Shown: positions 44,518-59,900, counted from the first letter of the stretch. The stretch is DNA of 64,000 bases from Diplolepis rosae (GCA_030998225.1 JAPYXD010000746.1:3162001-3226000); one strand, 5' to 3'. The notes: a model not told the origin generated them from the letters alone. A program made the numbers and translations.

Positions 44518-45949
44518 CATTTAGAAACGTATAACAGGTATTAAACCTATTTTTATTAAAGTTTTGACATAATCCGTCCATAAATGGAAAAAAAAAATTT
44601 TTCGTCTAACTTCGAATCTACAATTTTCGGGTCAGTTTTTGCCCATTTTGACTCTCTTCCGACAGATGAATTTCCATTAAATAGTTTTTTTTAAGTAGCC
44701 CTTGTTATCGTCTTTCAGGTGGGGCATGTGAAAAATGTCACAAGTTTCTAGTTTTGGGTGAGATTTTACCATCTAACTCAAAATCATCGAATTTCGAGTC
44801 AGTTTTTACCCATTTTGACTGTCTTCCCACAAATGAATTTTTATTAAATAATTATTTTTAAGTAGCCCTTGTAATCGTCTTTCACGTGGGACATTTAAAA
44901 AATGTCACAAGTTTTTCGTTTTAGGTGAGAATTTACCGTTTAACTTAAAATTAACGAATGTTCGGTTAGTTTTTCATTTTTTGAGCAAGATATTGCATTT
45001 AGAATCGTAAGACTGGTATTAAACCTATTTTTATTAAAGTTTTGACATAATCCGTCCATTAAAGGAAAAAAAAAATTTTTCGTCTAACTTCGAATTTACA
45101 AATTACGGGTCAGTTTTTCCCCATCTTGACTCTCTTCCGACAGATGAATTTCTATAAAATAATTTTTTTTAAGTAGCCCTTGTTATCGTCTTTCAGGTAG
45201 GGCATGTGAAAAATGTAACAAGTTTCTAGTTTTGGGTGTGATTTTATCATCTAACTCAAAATCATCGAATTTCGGGTCAGTTTTTACCCATTTTGACTGT
45301 CTTACGACAAATGAATTTTTATTAAATAATTTTTTTTAAGTAGCCCTTGTAATCGTCTTTCAGGTGGGGCATGTAAAAAATTTCAGAAGTTTCTAGTTTT
45401 GGGTGAGCATTTACCGTCTAACTTAAAATTAACGAACGTTCGGTTAGTTTTTGATTTTTTGAGCAAGATATTGCATTTAGAAACGTAAGACAGGTATTAA
45501 ACCTATTTTTATTAAAGTTTTGACATAATCCGCCCATAAATGTAAAAAAAAATTTTTCGTTTAACTTCGAATCTACGATTTACGCGTCAGTTTTTGCCCA
45601 TTTTGACTGCCTACCGACAAATGAATTTTGAATAAATAATTTTTATTATGTAGCTCTTGTTATCGCCTTTCAGGTGGGGTGTGTGAAAAATGTCACAAGT
45701 ATCTAGTTTTGGGTGAGTATGTACAGTCTAACTCAAAATCATCGAATTTCGGGTCCGTATTTACCCATTTTGACTGCCTTCCGACAAATGAATTTTGAAT
45801 AAATAATTTTTATTACGTAGCTCTTGTTATCGCCTTTCAGGTGGGGTGTGTGAAAAATGTCACAAGTTTCTAGTTTTGGGTGAGCATTTACCGTCTAACT
45901 TAAAATTAACGAACGTTCGGTTAGTTTTTGATTTTTTGAGCAAGATATT

Positions 45950-47239
45950 GCATTTAGAAACGTAAGACAGGTATTAAACCTATTTTTATTAAAGTTTTGA
46001 CATAATCCGCCCATAAATGTAAAAAAAAATTTTTCGTTTAACTTCGAATCTACGATTTACGCGTCAGTTTTTGACAATGTTGACTGTCTTCCAACAAATA
46101 AATTTCTATTAAATAATTTTTTTTAAGTAGCCCTTGCTATCGTCTTTCAGGTGGGGCATGTGAAAAATGTCAAAAGTTTCTAGTTTTGGGTGAGAATTTA
46201 CCGTATAACTCAAAATCATCGAATTTCGGGTCAGTTTTTACCCATTTTGACTGTCTTCCGACAAATGAATTTTTATTAAATAATTTTTGTTATGTAGCCC
46301 CTGTTATCGTCTTTCAGGTGGGGCATGTAAAAAATGTAACAAGTTTTTAGTTTTGGGTGAGAATTTACCGTATAACTCAAAATCATCGAATTTCGGGTCA
46401 GTTTTTACCCATTTTGACTGTCTTCCGACAAATGAATTTTTATTAAATAATTTTTGTTATGTAGCCCCTGTTATCGTCTTTCAGGTGGGGCATGTAAAAA
46501 ATGTAACAAGTTTTTAGTTTTGGGTGAGAATTTACCGTCTAACTTAAAATTAACGAATGTTCGGTTAGTTTTTGATTTTTTGCGCAAGATATTGCATTTA
46601 GAAACGTATAACAGGTATTAAACCTATTTTTATTAAAGTTTTGACATAATCCGTCCATAAATGGAATAAAAAAATTTTTCGTCTAACTTCGAATCTACTA
46701 TTTACGGGTCAGTTTTTGACAATGTTGACTGTCTTCCAACAAATAAATTTCTATTAAATAATTTTTTTTAAGTAGCCCTTGTAATCGTCTTTCAGGTGGG
46801 GCATGTGAAAAATGTCACAAGTTTCTAGTTTTGGGTGAGTATGTACAGTCTAACTCAAAATCATCGAATTTCGGGTCAGTTTTTGCCCATTTTGACTCTC
46901 TTCAGACAGATGAATTTCCATTAAATAGTTTTTTTTAAGTAGCCCTTGTTATCGTCTTTCAGGTGGGGCATGTGAAAAATGTCACAAGTTTCTAGTTTTG
47001 CGTGAGAGTTTACCGTCTATCTCAAAATCATCGAATTTCGGGTCAGTTTTTCCCCATCTTGACTCTCTTCCGACAGATGAATTTCTATAAAATAATTTTT
47101 TTTAAGTAGCTCTTGTTATCGCCTTTCAGGTGGGGTGTGTGAAAAATGTCACAAGTTTCTAGTTTTGGGTGAGTATGTACAGTCTAACTTAAAATTAACG
47201 AACGTTCGGTTAGTTTTTGATTTTTTGAGCAAGATATTG
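45950..47239 (+). repeat. Second pair of units with an extra B subunit
   Basis: A1 markers at 45950, 46594 and 47239 are 644 and 645 bp apart. The first of these units repeats the 38781-39425 block, including the rare TTTTTTGCGCAAG variant in A1, at an offset of 7169 bp. Confidence 0.8.
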
Positions 47240-50200
47240 CATTTAGAAACGTAAGACAGGTATTAAACCTATTTTTATTAAAGTTTTGACATAATCCGCC
47301 CATAAATGTAAAAAAAAAATTTTTCGTTTAACTTCGAATCTACGATTTACGCGTCAGTTTTTGCCCATTTTGACTGCCTACCGACAAATGAATTTTGAAT
47401 AAATAATTTTTATTATGTAGCTCTTGTTATCGCCTTTCAGGTGGGGTGTGTGAAAAATGTCACAAGTATCTAGTTTTGGGTGAGTATGTACAGTCTAACT
47501 CAAAATCATCGAATTTCGGGTCCGTTTTTACCCATTTTGACTGCCTTCCGACAAATGAATTTTGAATAAATAATTTTTATTACGTAGCTCTTGTTATCGC
47601 CTTTCAGGTGGGGTGTGTGAAAAATGTCGCAAGTTTCTAGTTTTGGGTGAGAATTTACCGTTTAACTTAAAATTAACGAATGTTCGGTTAGTTTTTCATT
47701 GTTTGAGCAAGATATTGCATTTAGAATCGTAAGACTGGTATTAAACCTATTTTTATTAAAGTTTTGACATAATCCGACCATAAATGGAAAAAAAAATTTT
47801 TCGTCCAACTTCGAATCTACGATTTACGGGTCAGTTTTTGACAATGTTGACTGTCTTCCAACAAATAAATTTCTATTAAATAATTTTTTTTAAGTAGCCC
47901 TTGCTATCGTCTTTCAGGTGGGGCATGTGAAAAATGTCAAAAGTTTCTAGTTTTGGGTGAGAATTTACCGTATAACTCAAAATCATCGAATTTCGGGTCA
48001 GTTTTTACCCATTTTGACTGTCTTCCGACAAATGAATTTTTATTAAATAATTTTTGTTATGTAGCCCCTGTTATCGTCTTTCAGGTGGGGCATGTAAAAA
48101 ATGTAACAAGTTTTTAGTTTTGGGTGAGAATTTACCGTCTAACTTAAAATTAACGAATGTTCGGTTAGTTTTTGATTTTTTGAGCAAGATATTGCATTTA
48201 GAAACGTGTAACAGGTATTAAACCTATTTTTATTAAAGTTTTGACATAATCCGACCATAAATGGAAAAAAAAAATTTTTCGTCTAACTTCGAATCTACAA
48301 TTTTCGGGTCAGTTTTTGCCCATTTTGACTCTCTTCCGACAGATGAATTTCCATTAAATAGTTTTTTTTAAGTAGCCCTTGTTATCGTCTTTCAGGTGGG
48401 GCATGTGAAAAATGTCACAAGTTTCTAGTTTTGGGTGTGATTTTATCATCTAACTCAAAATCATCGAATTTCGGGTCAGTTTTTACCCATTTTGACTGTC
48501 TTACGACAAATGAATTTTTATTAAATAATTTTTTTTAAGTAGCCCTTGTAATCGTCTTTCAGGTGGGGCATGTAAAAAATTTCAGAAGTTTCTAGTTTTG
48601 GGTGAGCATTTACCGTCTAACTTAAAATTAACGAACGTTCGGTTAGTTTTTGATTTTTTGAGCAAGATATTGCATTTAGAAACGTAAGACAGGTATTAAA
48701 CCTATTTTTATTAAAGTTTTGACATAATCCGCCCATAAATGTAAAAAAAAAATTTTTCGTTTAACTTCGAATCTACGATTTACGCGTCAGTTTTTGCCCA
48801 TTTTGACTGCCTACCGACAAATGAATTTTGAATAAATAATTTTTATTATGTAGCTCTTGTTATCGCCTTTCAGGTGGGGTGTGTGAAAAATGTCACAAGT
48901 ATCTAGTTTTGGGTGAGTATGTACAGTCTAACTCAAAATCATCGAATTTCGGGTCCGTTTTTACCCATTTTGACTGCCTTCCGACAAATGAATTTTGAAT
49001 AAATAATTTTTATTACGTAGCTCTTGTTATCGCCTTTCAGGTGGTGTGTGTGAAAAATGTCACAAGTTTCTAGTTTTGGGTGAGCATTTACCGTCTAACT
49101 TAAAATTAACGAACGTTCGGTTAGTTTTTGATTTTTGAGCAAGATATTGCATTTAGAAACGTAAGACGGGTATTTTAAACCTATCTTTATTGAAGTTTTG
49201 ACATAATCCGTCTATAAATGGAAAAAAAAATTTTTCGTCCAACTTCGAATCTACGATTTACGGGTCAGTTTTTGACAATGTTGACTGTCTTCCAACAAAT
49301 AAATTTCTATTAAATAATTTTTTTTAAGTAGCCCTTGCTATCGTCTTTCAGGTGGGGCATGTGAAAAATGTCAAAAGTTTCTAGTTTTGGGTGAGAATTT
49401 ACCGTATAACTCAAAATCATCGAATTTCGGGTCAGTTTTTACCCATTTTGACTGTCTTCCGACAAATGAATTTTTATTAAATAATTTTTGTTATGTAGCC
49501 CCTGTTATCGTCTTTCAGGTGGGGCATGTAAAAAATGTAACAAGTTTTTAGTTTTGGGTGAGAATTTACCGTCTAACTTAAAATTAACGAATGTTCGGTT
49601 AGTTTTTGATTTTTTGAGCAAGATATTACATTTAGAAACGTGTAACAGATATTAAACCTATTTTTATTAAAGTTTTGACATAATCCGACCATAAATGGAA
49701 AAAAAAAATTTTTCGTCTAACTTCGAATCTACAATTTTCGGGTCAGTTTTTCCCCATCTTGAATCTCTTCCGACAGACGAATTTCCATTAAATAGTTTTT
49801 TTTAAGTAGCCCTTGTAATCGTCTTTCAGGTGGGGCATGTGAAAAATGTCAAAAGTTTCTAGTTTTGGGTGAGAATTTACCGTATAACTCAAAATCATCG
49901 AATTTCGGGTCAGTTTTTACCCATTTTGACTGCCTTCCGACAAATGAATTTTGAATAAATAATTTTTATTACGTAGCTCTTGTTATCGCCTTTCAGGTGG
50001 GGTGTGTGAAAAATGTCACAAGTTTCTAGTTTTGGGTGAGCATTTACCGTCTAACTTAAAATTAACGAACGTTCGGTTAGTTTTTGATTTTTTGAGCAAG
50101 ATATTGCATTTAGAAACGTAAGACTTGTATTAAACCTATTTTTATTGAAGTTTTGACATAATCCGTCTATAAATGGAAAAAAAAAATTTTTCGTCCAACT

Positions 50201-52972
50201 TCGAATCTACGATTTACGGGTCAGTTTTTGACAATGTTGACTGTCTTCCAACAAATAAATTTCTATTAAATAATTTTTTTTAAGTAGCCCTTGCTATCGT
50301 CTTTCAGGTGGGGCATGTGAAAAATGTCAAAAGTTTCTAGTTTTGGGTGAGAATTTACCGTATAACTCAAAATCATCGAATTTCGGGTCAGTTTTTACCC
50401 ATTTTGACTGTCTTCCGACAAATGAATTTTTATTAAATAATTTTTGTTATGTAGCCCCTGTTATCGTCTTTCAGGTGGGGCATGTAAAAAATGTAACAAG
50501 TTTTTAGTTTTGGGTGAGAATTTACCGTCTAACTTAAAATTAACGAATGTTCGGTTAGTTTTTGATTTTTTGAGCAAGATATTGCATTTAGAAACGTATA
50601 ACAGGTATTAATCCTATTTTTATAAAAGTTTTGACATAATCCGCCCATGAATGTAAAAAAAAATTTTTCGTTTAACTTCGAATCTACGATTTACGCGTCA
50701 GTTTTTGCCCATTTTGACTGCCTACCGACAAATGAATTTTGAATAAATAATTTTTATTATGTAGCTCTTGTTATCGCCTTTCAGGTGGGGTGTGTGAAAA
50801 ATGTCACAAGTATCTAGTTTTGGGTGAGTATGTACAGTCTAACTCAAAATCATCGAATTTCGGGTCCGTATTTACCCATTTTGACTGCCTTCCGACAAAT
50901 GAATTTTGAATAAATAATTTTTATTACGTAGCTCTTGTTATCGCCTTTCAGGTGGGGTGTGTGAAAAATGTCACAAGTTTCTAGTTTTGGGTGAGCATTT
51001 ACCGTCTAACTTAAAATTAACGAACGTTCGGTTAGTTTTTGATTTTTTGAGCAAGATATTGCATTTAGAAACGTAAGACAGGTATTAAACCTATTTTTAT
51101 TAAAGTTTTGACATAATCCGTCTATAAATGGAAAAAAAAAATTTTTCGTCCAACTTCGAATCTACGATTTACGGGTCAGTTTTTGACAATGTTGACTGTC
51201 TTCCAACAAATAAATTTCTATTAAATAATTTTTTTTAAGTAGCCCTTGCTATCGTCTTTCAGGTGGGGCATGTGAAAAATGTCAAAAAGTTTCTAGTTTT
51301 GGGTGAGAATTTACCGTATAACTCAAAATCATCGAATTTCGGGTCAGTTTTTACCCATTTTGACTGTCTTCCGACAAATGAATTTTTATTAAATAATTTT
51401 TGTTATGTAGCCCCTGTTATCGTCTTTCAGGTGGGGCATGTAAAAAATGTAACAAGTTTTTAGTTTTGGGTGAGAATTTACCGTCTAACTTAAAATTAAC
51501 GAATGTTCGGTTAGTTTTTGATTTTTTGAGCAAGATATTGCATTTAGAAACGTGTAACAGGTATTAAACCTATTTTTATTAAAGTTTTGACATAATCCGA
51601 CCATAAAATGGAAAAAAAAATTTTTCGTCTAACTTCGAATCTACAATTTTCGGGTCAGTTTTTGCCCATTTTGACTCTCTTCCGACAGATGAATTTATAT
51701 AAAATAATTTTTTTTAAGTAGCCCTTGTTATCGTCTTTCAGGTAGGGCATGTGAAAAATGTAACAAGTTTCTAGTTTTGGGTGTGATTTTATCATCTAAC
51801 TCAAAATCATCGAATTTCGGGTCAGTTTTTACCCATTTTGACTGTCTTACGACAAATGAATTTTTATTAAATAATTTTTTTTAAGTAGCCCTTGTAATCG
51901 TCTTTCAGGTGGGGCATGTAAAAAATTTCAGAAGTTTCTAGTTTTGGGTGAGCATTTACCGTCTAACTTAAAATTAACGAACGTTCGGTTAGTTTTTGAT
52001 TTTTTGAGCAAGATATTGCATTTAGAAACGTAAGACAGGTATTAAACCTATTTTTATTAAAGTTTTGACATAATCCGCCCATAAATGTAAAAAAAAAATT
52101 TTTCGTTTAACTTCGAATCTACGATTTACGCGTCAGTTTTTGCCCATTTTGACTGTCTTCCGACAAATAAATTTTTATTAAATAATTTTTTTTAAGTAGC
52201 CCTTGTAATCGTCTTTCAGGTGTGGCATGTAAAAAATTTCAGAAGTTTCTAGTTTTGGGTGAGCATTTACCGTTTATCTTAAAATTAACGAATTTCGGGT
52301 CCGTTTTTACCCATTTGACTGTCTTCCGATAGAAGAATTTTGAATAAATAATGTTTTTTAAGTAGCCCTTGTTATCGTCTTTCAGGTGGGGCATGTGAAA
52401 AATTTCACAAGTTTCTAGTTTTGGGCGAGAATTTACAGACTAACTTAAAATTAACGAATGTTCGGTTAGTTTTTGATTTTTTAAGCAAGATATTGCATTT
52501 AGAAACGTATAACAGGTATTAAACCTATTTTTATTAAAGTTTTGACATAATCCGTCCATAAATGGAAAAAAAAAATTTTTCGTCTAACTTCGAATCTACA
52601 ATTTTCGGGTCAGTTTTTGCCCATTTTGACTCTCTTCCGACAGATGAATTTCCATTAAATAGTTTTTTTTAAGTAGCCCTTGTTATCGTCTTTCAGGTGG
52701 GGCATGTGAAAAATGTAACAAGTTTCTAGTTTTGGGTGTGATTTTATCATCTAACTCAAAATCATCGAATTTCGGGTCAGTTTTTACCCATTTTGACTGT
52801 CTTACGACAAATGAATTTTTATTAAATAATTTTTTTTAAGTAGCCCTTGTTATCGTCTTTCAGGTGTTGCATGTGAAAAATGTCACAAGTTTCTAGTTTT
52901 GGGTGAGAATTTACCGTCTGACTCAAAATTAACGAACGTTCGGTTAGTTTTTGATTTTTTGAGCAAGATATT

Positions 52973-53904
52973 GCATTTAGAAATGTAAGACGGGTATTTT
53001 AAACCTATCTTTATTGAAGTTTTGACATAATCCGTCTATAAATGGAAAAAAAAATTTTTCGTCCAACTTCGAATCTACGATTTACGGGTCAGTTTTTGAC
53101 AATGTTGACTGTCTTCCAACAAATAAATTTCTATTAAATAATTTTTTTTAAGTAGCCCTTGCTATCGTCTTTCAGGTGTTGCATGTGAAAAATGTCACAA
53201 GTTTTTAGTTTTAGGTGAGAATTTACCGTTTAACTTAAAATTAACGAATGTTCGGTTAGTTTTTCATTTTTTGAGCAAGATATTGCATTTAGAATCGTAA
53301 GACTGGTATTAAACCTATTTTTATTAAAGTTTTGACATAATCCGTCCATTAAAGGAAAAAAAAAATTTTTCGTCTAACTTCGAATTTACAAATTACGGGT
53401 CAGTTTTTCCCCATCTTGACTCTCTTCCGACAGATGAATTTCTATAAAATAATTTTTTTTAAGTAGCCCTTGTTATCGTCTTTCAGGTAGGGCATGTGAA
53501 AAATGTAACAAGTTTCTAGTTTTGGGAGAGAATTTACTGTTTAACTTAAAATTGACGAATGTTCGGTTTGTTTTTGATTTTTTGAGCAAGATATTGCATT
53601 TAGAAACGTAAGACAGGTATTACACCTATTTTTATTAAAGTTTTGACAAAATCCGTCCATAAATGAAAAAAAAAATTTTTTCTAACTTCGAATCTACTAT
53701 TTACGGGTCAGTTTTCGCCAATTTTGACTGTCTTCCGACATATGAATTTCTATTAAATAATTTTTTTTGAGTATCCCTTGTTATCGTCTTTCAGGTGGGG
53801 CATGTGAAAAATGTCTCAAGTTTCTAGTTTTGTGTGAGAATTTACCGTTTAACTTAAAATTAACGAATGTTCGGTTAGTTTTTGATTTTTTGAGCAAGAT
53901 ATTG
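52973..53904 (+). repeat. Three consecutive satellite units lacking B
   Basis: A1 markers at 52973, 53285, 53596 and 53904 are 312, 311 and 308 bp apart. The third A1 and its A2 share the rare variants of 44160-44400. Confidence 0.8.
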
Positions 53905-56900
53905 CATTTAGAAACGTATAACAGGTATTAAACCTATTTTTATTAAAGTTTTGACATAATCCGTCCATAAATGGAAAAAAAAATTTTTCGTCTAACTTCG
54001 AATCTACAATTTTCGGGTCAGTTTTTGCCCATTTTGACTCTCTTCCGACAGATGAATTTCCATAAAATAGATTTTAGTAAGTAGCCCTTGTTATCGTCTT
54101 TCAGGTGGGGCATGTGAAAAATGTCACAAGTTTCTAGTTTTGGGTGAGATTTTACCATCTAACTCAAAATCATCGAATTTCGAGTCAGTTTTTACCCATT
54201 TTGACTGTCTTCCCACAAATGAATTTTTATTAAATAATTATTTTTAAGTAGCCCTTGTAATCGTCTTTCACGTGGGACATTTAAAAAATGTCACAAGTTT
54301 TTCGTTTTAGGTGAGAATTTACCGTTTAACTTAAAATTAACGAATGTTCGGTTAGTTTTTCATTTTTTGAGCAAGATATTGCATTTAGAATCGTAAGACT
54401 GGTATTAAACCTATTTTTATTAAAGTTTTGACATAATCCGTCCATTAAAGGAAAAAAAAAATTTTTCGTCTAACTTCGAATTTACAAATTACGGGTCAGT
54501 TTTTCCCCATCTTGACTCTCTTCCGACAGATGAATTTCTATAAAATAATTTTTTTTAAGTAGCCCTTGTTATCGTCTTTCAGGTAGGGCATGTGAAAAAT
54601 GTAACAAGTTTCTAGTTTTGGGTGTGATTTTATCATCTAACTCAAAATCATCGAATTTCGGGTCAGTTTTTACCCATTTTGACTGTCTTACGACAAATGA
54701 ATTTTTATTAAATAATTTTTTTTAAGTAGCCCTTGTAATCGTCTTTCAGGTGGGGCATGTAAAAAATTTCAGAAGTTTCTAGTTTTGGGTGAGCATTTAC
54801 CGTCTAACTTAAAATTAACGAACGTTCGGTTAGTTTTTGATTTTTTGAGCAAGATATTGCATTTAGAAACGTAAGACAGGTATTAAACCTATTTTTATTA
54901 AAGTTTTGACATAATCCGCCCATAAATGTAAAAAAAAAATTTTTCGTTTAACTTCGAATCTACGATTTACGCGTCAGTTTTTGCCCATTTTGACTGCCTA
55001 CCGACAAATGAATTTTGAATAAATAATTTTTATTATGTAGCTCTTGTTATCGCCTTTCAGGTGGGGTGTGTGAAAAAAGTCACAAGTATCTAGTTTTGGG
55101 TGAGTATGTACAGTCTAACTCAAAATCATCGAATTTCGGGTCCGTTTTTACCCATTTTGACTGCCTTCCGACAAATGAATTTTGAATAAATAATTTTTAT
55201 TACGTAGCTCTTGTTATCGCCTTTCAGGTGGGGTGTGTGAAAAATGTCACAAGTTTCTAGTTTTGGGTGAGCATTTACCGTCTAACTTAAAATTAACGAA
55301 CGTTCGGTTAGTTTTTGATTTTTTGAGCAAGATATTGCATTTAGAAACGTAAGACAGGTATTAAACCTATTTTTATTAAAGTTTTGACATAATCCGTCCA
55401 TAAATGGAATAAAAAATTTTCGTCTAACTTCGAATCTACGATTTACGGGTCAGTTTTTGACAATGTTGACTGTCTTCCAACAAATAAATTTCTATTAAAT
55501 AATTTTTTTTAAGTAGCCCTTGCTATCGTCTTTCAGGTGGGGCATGTGAAAAATGTCAAAAGTTTCTAGTTTTGGGTGAGAATTTACCGTATAACTCAAA
55601 ATCATCGAATTTCGGGTCAGTTTTTACCCATTTTGACTGTCTTCCGACAAATGAATTTTTATTAAATAATTTTTGTTATGTAGCCCCTGTTATCGTCTTT
55701 CAGGTGGGGCATGTAAAAAATGTAACAAGTTTTTAGTTTTGGGTGAGAATTTACCGTCTAACTTAAAATTAACGAATGTTCGGTTAGTTTTTGATTTTTT
55801 GAGCAAGATATTGCATTTAGAAACGTATAACAGGTATTAAACCTATTTTTATTAAAGTTTTCACATAATCCGACCATAAATGGAAAAAAAAATTTTTCGT
55901 CTAACTTCGAATCTACAAATTACGGGTCAGTTTTTCCCCATCTTGAATCTCTTCCGACAGACGAATTTCCATTAAATAGTTTTTTTTAAGTAGCCCTTGT
56001 AATCGTCTTTCAGGTGGGGCATGTGAAAAATGTCAAAAGTTTCTAGTTTTGGGTGAGAATTTACCGTATAACTCAAAATCATCGAATTTCGGGTCAGTTT
56101 TTACCCATTTTGACTGTCTTCCGACAAATGAATTTTTATTAAATAATTTTTGTTATGTAGCCCCTGTTATCGTCTTTCAGGTGGGGCATGTGAAAAATGT
56201 CACAAGTTTCTAGTTTTGGGTGAGAATTTACCGTCTAACTTAAAATTAACGAACGTTCGGTTAGTTTTTGATTTTTTGAGCAAGATATTGCATTTAGAAA
56301 CGTAAGACAGGTATTAAACCTATTTTTATTAAAGTTTTGACATAATCCGCCCATAAATGTAAAAAAAAAATTTTTCGTTTAACTTCGAATCTACGATTTA
56401 CGCGTCAGTTTTTGCCCATTTTGACTGCCTACCGACAAATGAATTTTGAATAAATAATTTTTATTATGTAGCTCTTGTTATCGCCTTTCAGGTGGGGTGT
56501 GTGAAAAATGTCACAAGTATCTAGTTTTGGGTGAGTATGTACAGTCTAACTCAAAATCATCGAATTTCGGGTCCGTTTTTACCCATTTTGACTGCCTTCC
56601 GACAAATGAATTTTGAATAAATAATTTTTATTACGTAGCTCTTGTTATCGCCTTTCAGGTGGGGTGTGTGAAAAATGTCACAAGTTTCTAGTTTTGGGTG
56701 AGCATTTACCGTCTAACTTAAAATTAATGAACGTTCGGTTAGTTTTTGATTTTTTTAGCAAGATATTGCATTTAGAAACGTAAGACAGGTATTAAACCTA
56801 TTTTTATTAAAGTTTTGACATAATCCGTCCATAAATGGAAAAAAAAAATTTTTCGTCCAACTTCGAATCTACGATTTACGGGTCAGTTTTTGACAATGTT

Positions 56901-59900
56901 GACTGTCTTCCAACAAATAAATTTCTATTAAATAATTTTTTTAAGTATCCCTTGTAATAGTCTTTCACGTGGGACATTTAAAAAATGTCAAAAGTTTCTA
57001 GTTTTGGGTGAGAATTTACCGTATAACTCAAAATCATCGAATTTCGGGTCAGTTTTTACCCATTTTGACTGTCTTCCGACAAATGAATTTTTATTAAATA
57101 ATTTTTGTTATGTAGCCCCTGTTATCGTCTTTCAGGTGGGGCATGTAAAAAATGTAACAAGTTTTTAGTTTTGGGTGAGAATTTACCGTCTAACTTAAAA
57201 TTAACGAATGTTCGGTTAGTTTTTGATTTTTTGAGCAAGATATTGCATTTAGAAACGTGTAACAGGTATTAAACCTATTTTTATAAAAGTTTGGACATAA
57301 TCCGCCCATAAATGTAAAAAAAAAATTTTTCGTTTAACTTCGAATCTACGATTTACGCGTCAGTTTTTGCCCATTTTGACTGCCTACCGACAAATGAATT
57401 TTGAATAAATAATTTTTATTATGTAGCTCTTGTTATCGCCTTTCAGGTGGGGTGTGTGAAAAATGTCACAAGTATCTAGTTTTGGGTGAGTATGTACAGT
57501 CTAACTCAAAATCATCGAATTTCGGGTCCGTATTTACCCATTTTGACTGCCTTCCGACAAATGAATTTTGAATAAATAATTTTTATTACGTAGCTCTTGT
57601 TATCGCCTTTCAGGTGGGGTGTGTGAAAAATGTCACAAGTTTCTAGTTTTGGGTGAGCATTTACCGTCTAACTTAAAATTAACAAACGTTCGGTTAGTTT
57701 TTGATTTTTTGAGCAAGATATTGCATTTAGAAACGTAAGACAGGTATTAAACCTATTTTTATTAAAGTTTTGACATAATCCGTCTATAAATGGAAAAAAA
57801 AATTTTTCATCCAACTTCGAATCTACGATTTACGGGTCAGTTTTTGACAATGTTGACTGTCTTCCAACAAATAAATTTCTATTAAATAATTTTTTTTAAG
57901 TAGCCCTTGCTATCGTCTTTCAGGTGGGGCATGTGAAAAATGTCAAAAGTTTCTAGTTTTGGGTGAGAATTTACCGTATAACTCAAAATCATCGAATTTC
58001 GGGTCAGTTTTTACCCATTTTGACTGTCTTCCGACAAATGAATTTTTATTAAATAATTTTTGTTATGTAGCCCCTGTTATCGTCTTTCAGGTGGGGCATG
58101 TAAAAAATGTAACAAGTTTTTAGTTTTGGGTGAGAATTTACCGTCTAACTTAAAATTAACGAATGTTCGGTTAGTTTTTGATTTTTTGAGCAAGATATTG
58201 CATTTAGAAACGTGTAACAGGTATTAAACCTATTTTTATTAAAGTTTTGACATAATCCGCCCATAAATGTAAAAAAAAATTTTTCGGTTAACTTCGAATC
58301 TACGATTTACGCGCCAGTTTTTGCCCATTTTGACTGCCTACCGACAAATGAATTTTGAATAAATAATTTTTATTATGTAGCTCTTGTTATCGCCTTTCAG
58401 GTGGGGTGTGTGAAAAATGTCACAAGTATCTAGTTTTGGGTGAGTATGTACAGTCTAACTCAAAATCATCGAATTTCGGGTCCGTTTTTACCCATTTTGA
58501 CTGCCTTCCGACAAATGAATTTTGAATAAATAATTTTTATTACGTAGCTCTTGTTATCGCCTTTCAGGTGGGGTGTGTGAAAAATGTCACAAGTTTCTAG
58601 TTTTGGGTGAGCATTTACCGTCTAACTTAAAATTAATGAACGTTCGGTTAGTTTTTGATTTTTTGAGCAAGATATTGCATTTAGAAACGTAAGACAGGTA
58701 TTAAACCTATTTTTATTAAAGTTTTGACATAATCCGTCTATAAATGGAAAAAAAAAATTTTTCGTCCAACTTCGAATCTACGATTTACGGGTCAGTTTTT
58801 GACAATGTTGACTGTCTTCCAACAAATAAATTTCTATTAAATAATTTTTTTTAAGTAGCCCTTGCTATCGTCTTTCAGGTGGGGCATGTGAAAAATGTCA
58901 AAAGTTTCTAGTTTTGGGTGAGAATTTACCGTATAACTCAAAATCATCGAATTTCGGGTCAGTTTTTACCCATTTTGACTGTCTTCCGACAAATGAATTT
59001 TTATTAAATAATTTTTGTTATGTAGCCCCTGTTATCGTCTTTCAGGTGGGGCATGTAAAAAATGTAACAAGTTTTTAGTTTTGGGTGAGAATTTACCGTC
59101 TAACTTAAAATTAACGAATGTTCGGTTAGTTTTTGATTTTTTGAGCAAGATATTGCATTTAGAAACGTGTAACAGGTATTAAACCTATTTTTATTAAAGT
59201 TTTGACATAATCCGTCCATAAATGGAAAAAAAAATTTTTCGTCTAACTTCGAATCTACAATTTTCGGGTCAGTTTTTGCCCATTTTGACTCTCTTCCGAC
59301 AGATGAATTTATATTAAATAATTTTTTTTAAGTAGCCCTTGTTATCGTCTTTCAGGTAGGGCATGTGAAAAATGTAACAAGTTTCTAGTTTTGGGTGTGA
59401 TTTTATCATCTAACTCAAAATCATCGAATTTCGGGTCAGTTTTTACCCATTTTGACTGTCTTACGACAAATGAATTTTTATTAAATAATTTTTTTTAAGT
59501 AGCCCTTGTAATCGTCTTTCAGGTGGGGCATGTAAAAAATTTCAGAAGTTTCTAGTTTTGGGTGAGCATTTACCGTCTAACTTAAAATTAACGAACGTTC
59601 GGTTAGTTTTTGATTTTTTGAGCAAGATATTGCATTTAGAAACGTAAGACAGGTATTAAACCTATTTTTATTAAAGTTTTGACATAATCCGCCCATAAAT
59701 GTAAAAAAAAAATTTTTCGTTTAACTTCGAATCTACGATTTACGCGTCAGTTTTTGCCCATTATGACTGTCTTCCGACAAATAAATTTTTATTAAATAAT
59801 TTTTTTTAAGTAGCCCTTGTAATCGTCTTTCAGGTGGGGCATGTAAAAAATTTCAGAAGTTTCTAGTTTTGGGTGAGAGTTTACCGTCTATCTCAAAATC

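Noticed and set aside
34079..46517. Open frames of 62-79 codons recurring in the satellite (for example 34079-34318, 40936-41175, 39118-39348, 46287-46517)
   Set aside because: They recur because blocks were duplicated. Equivalent positions in most units are closed by stops, and no domain is recognisable.
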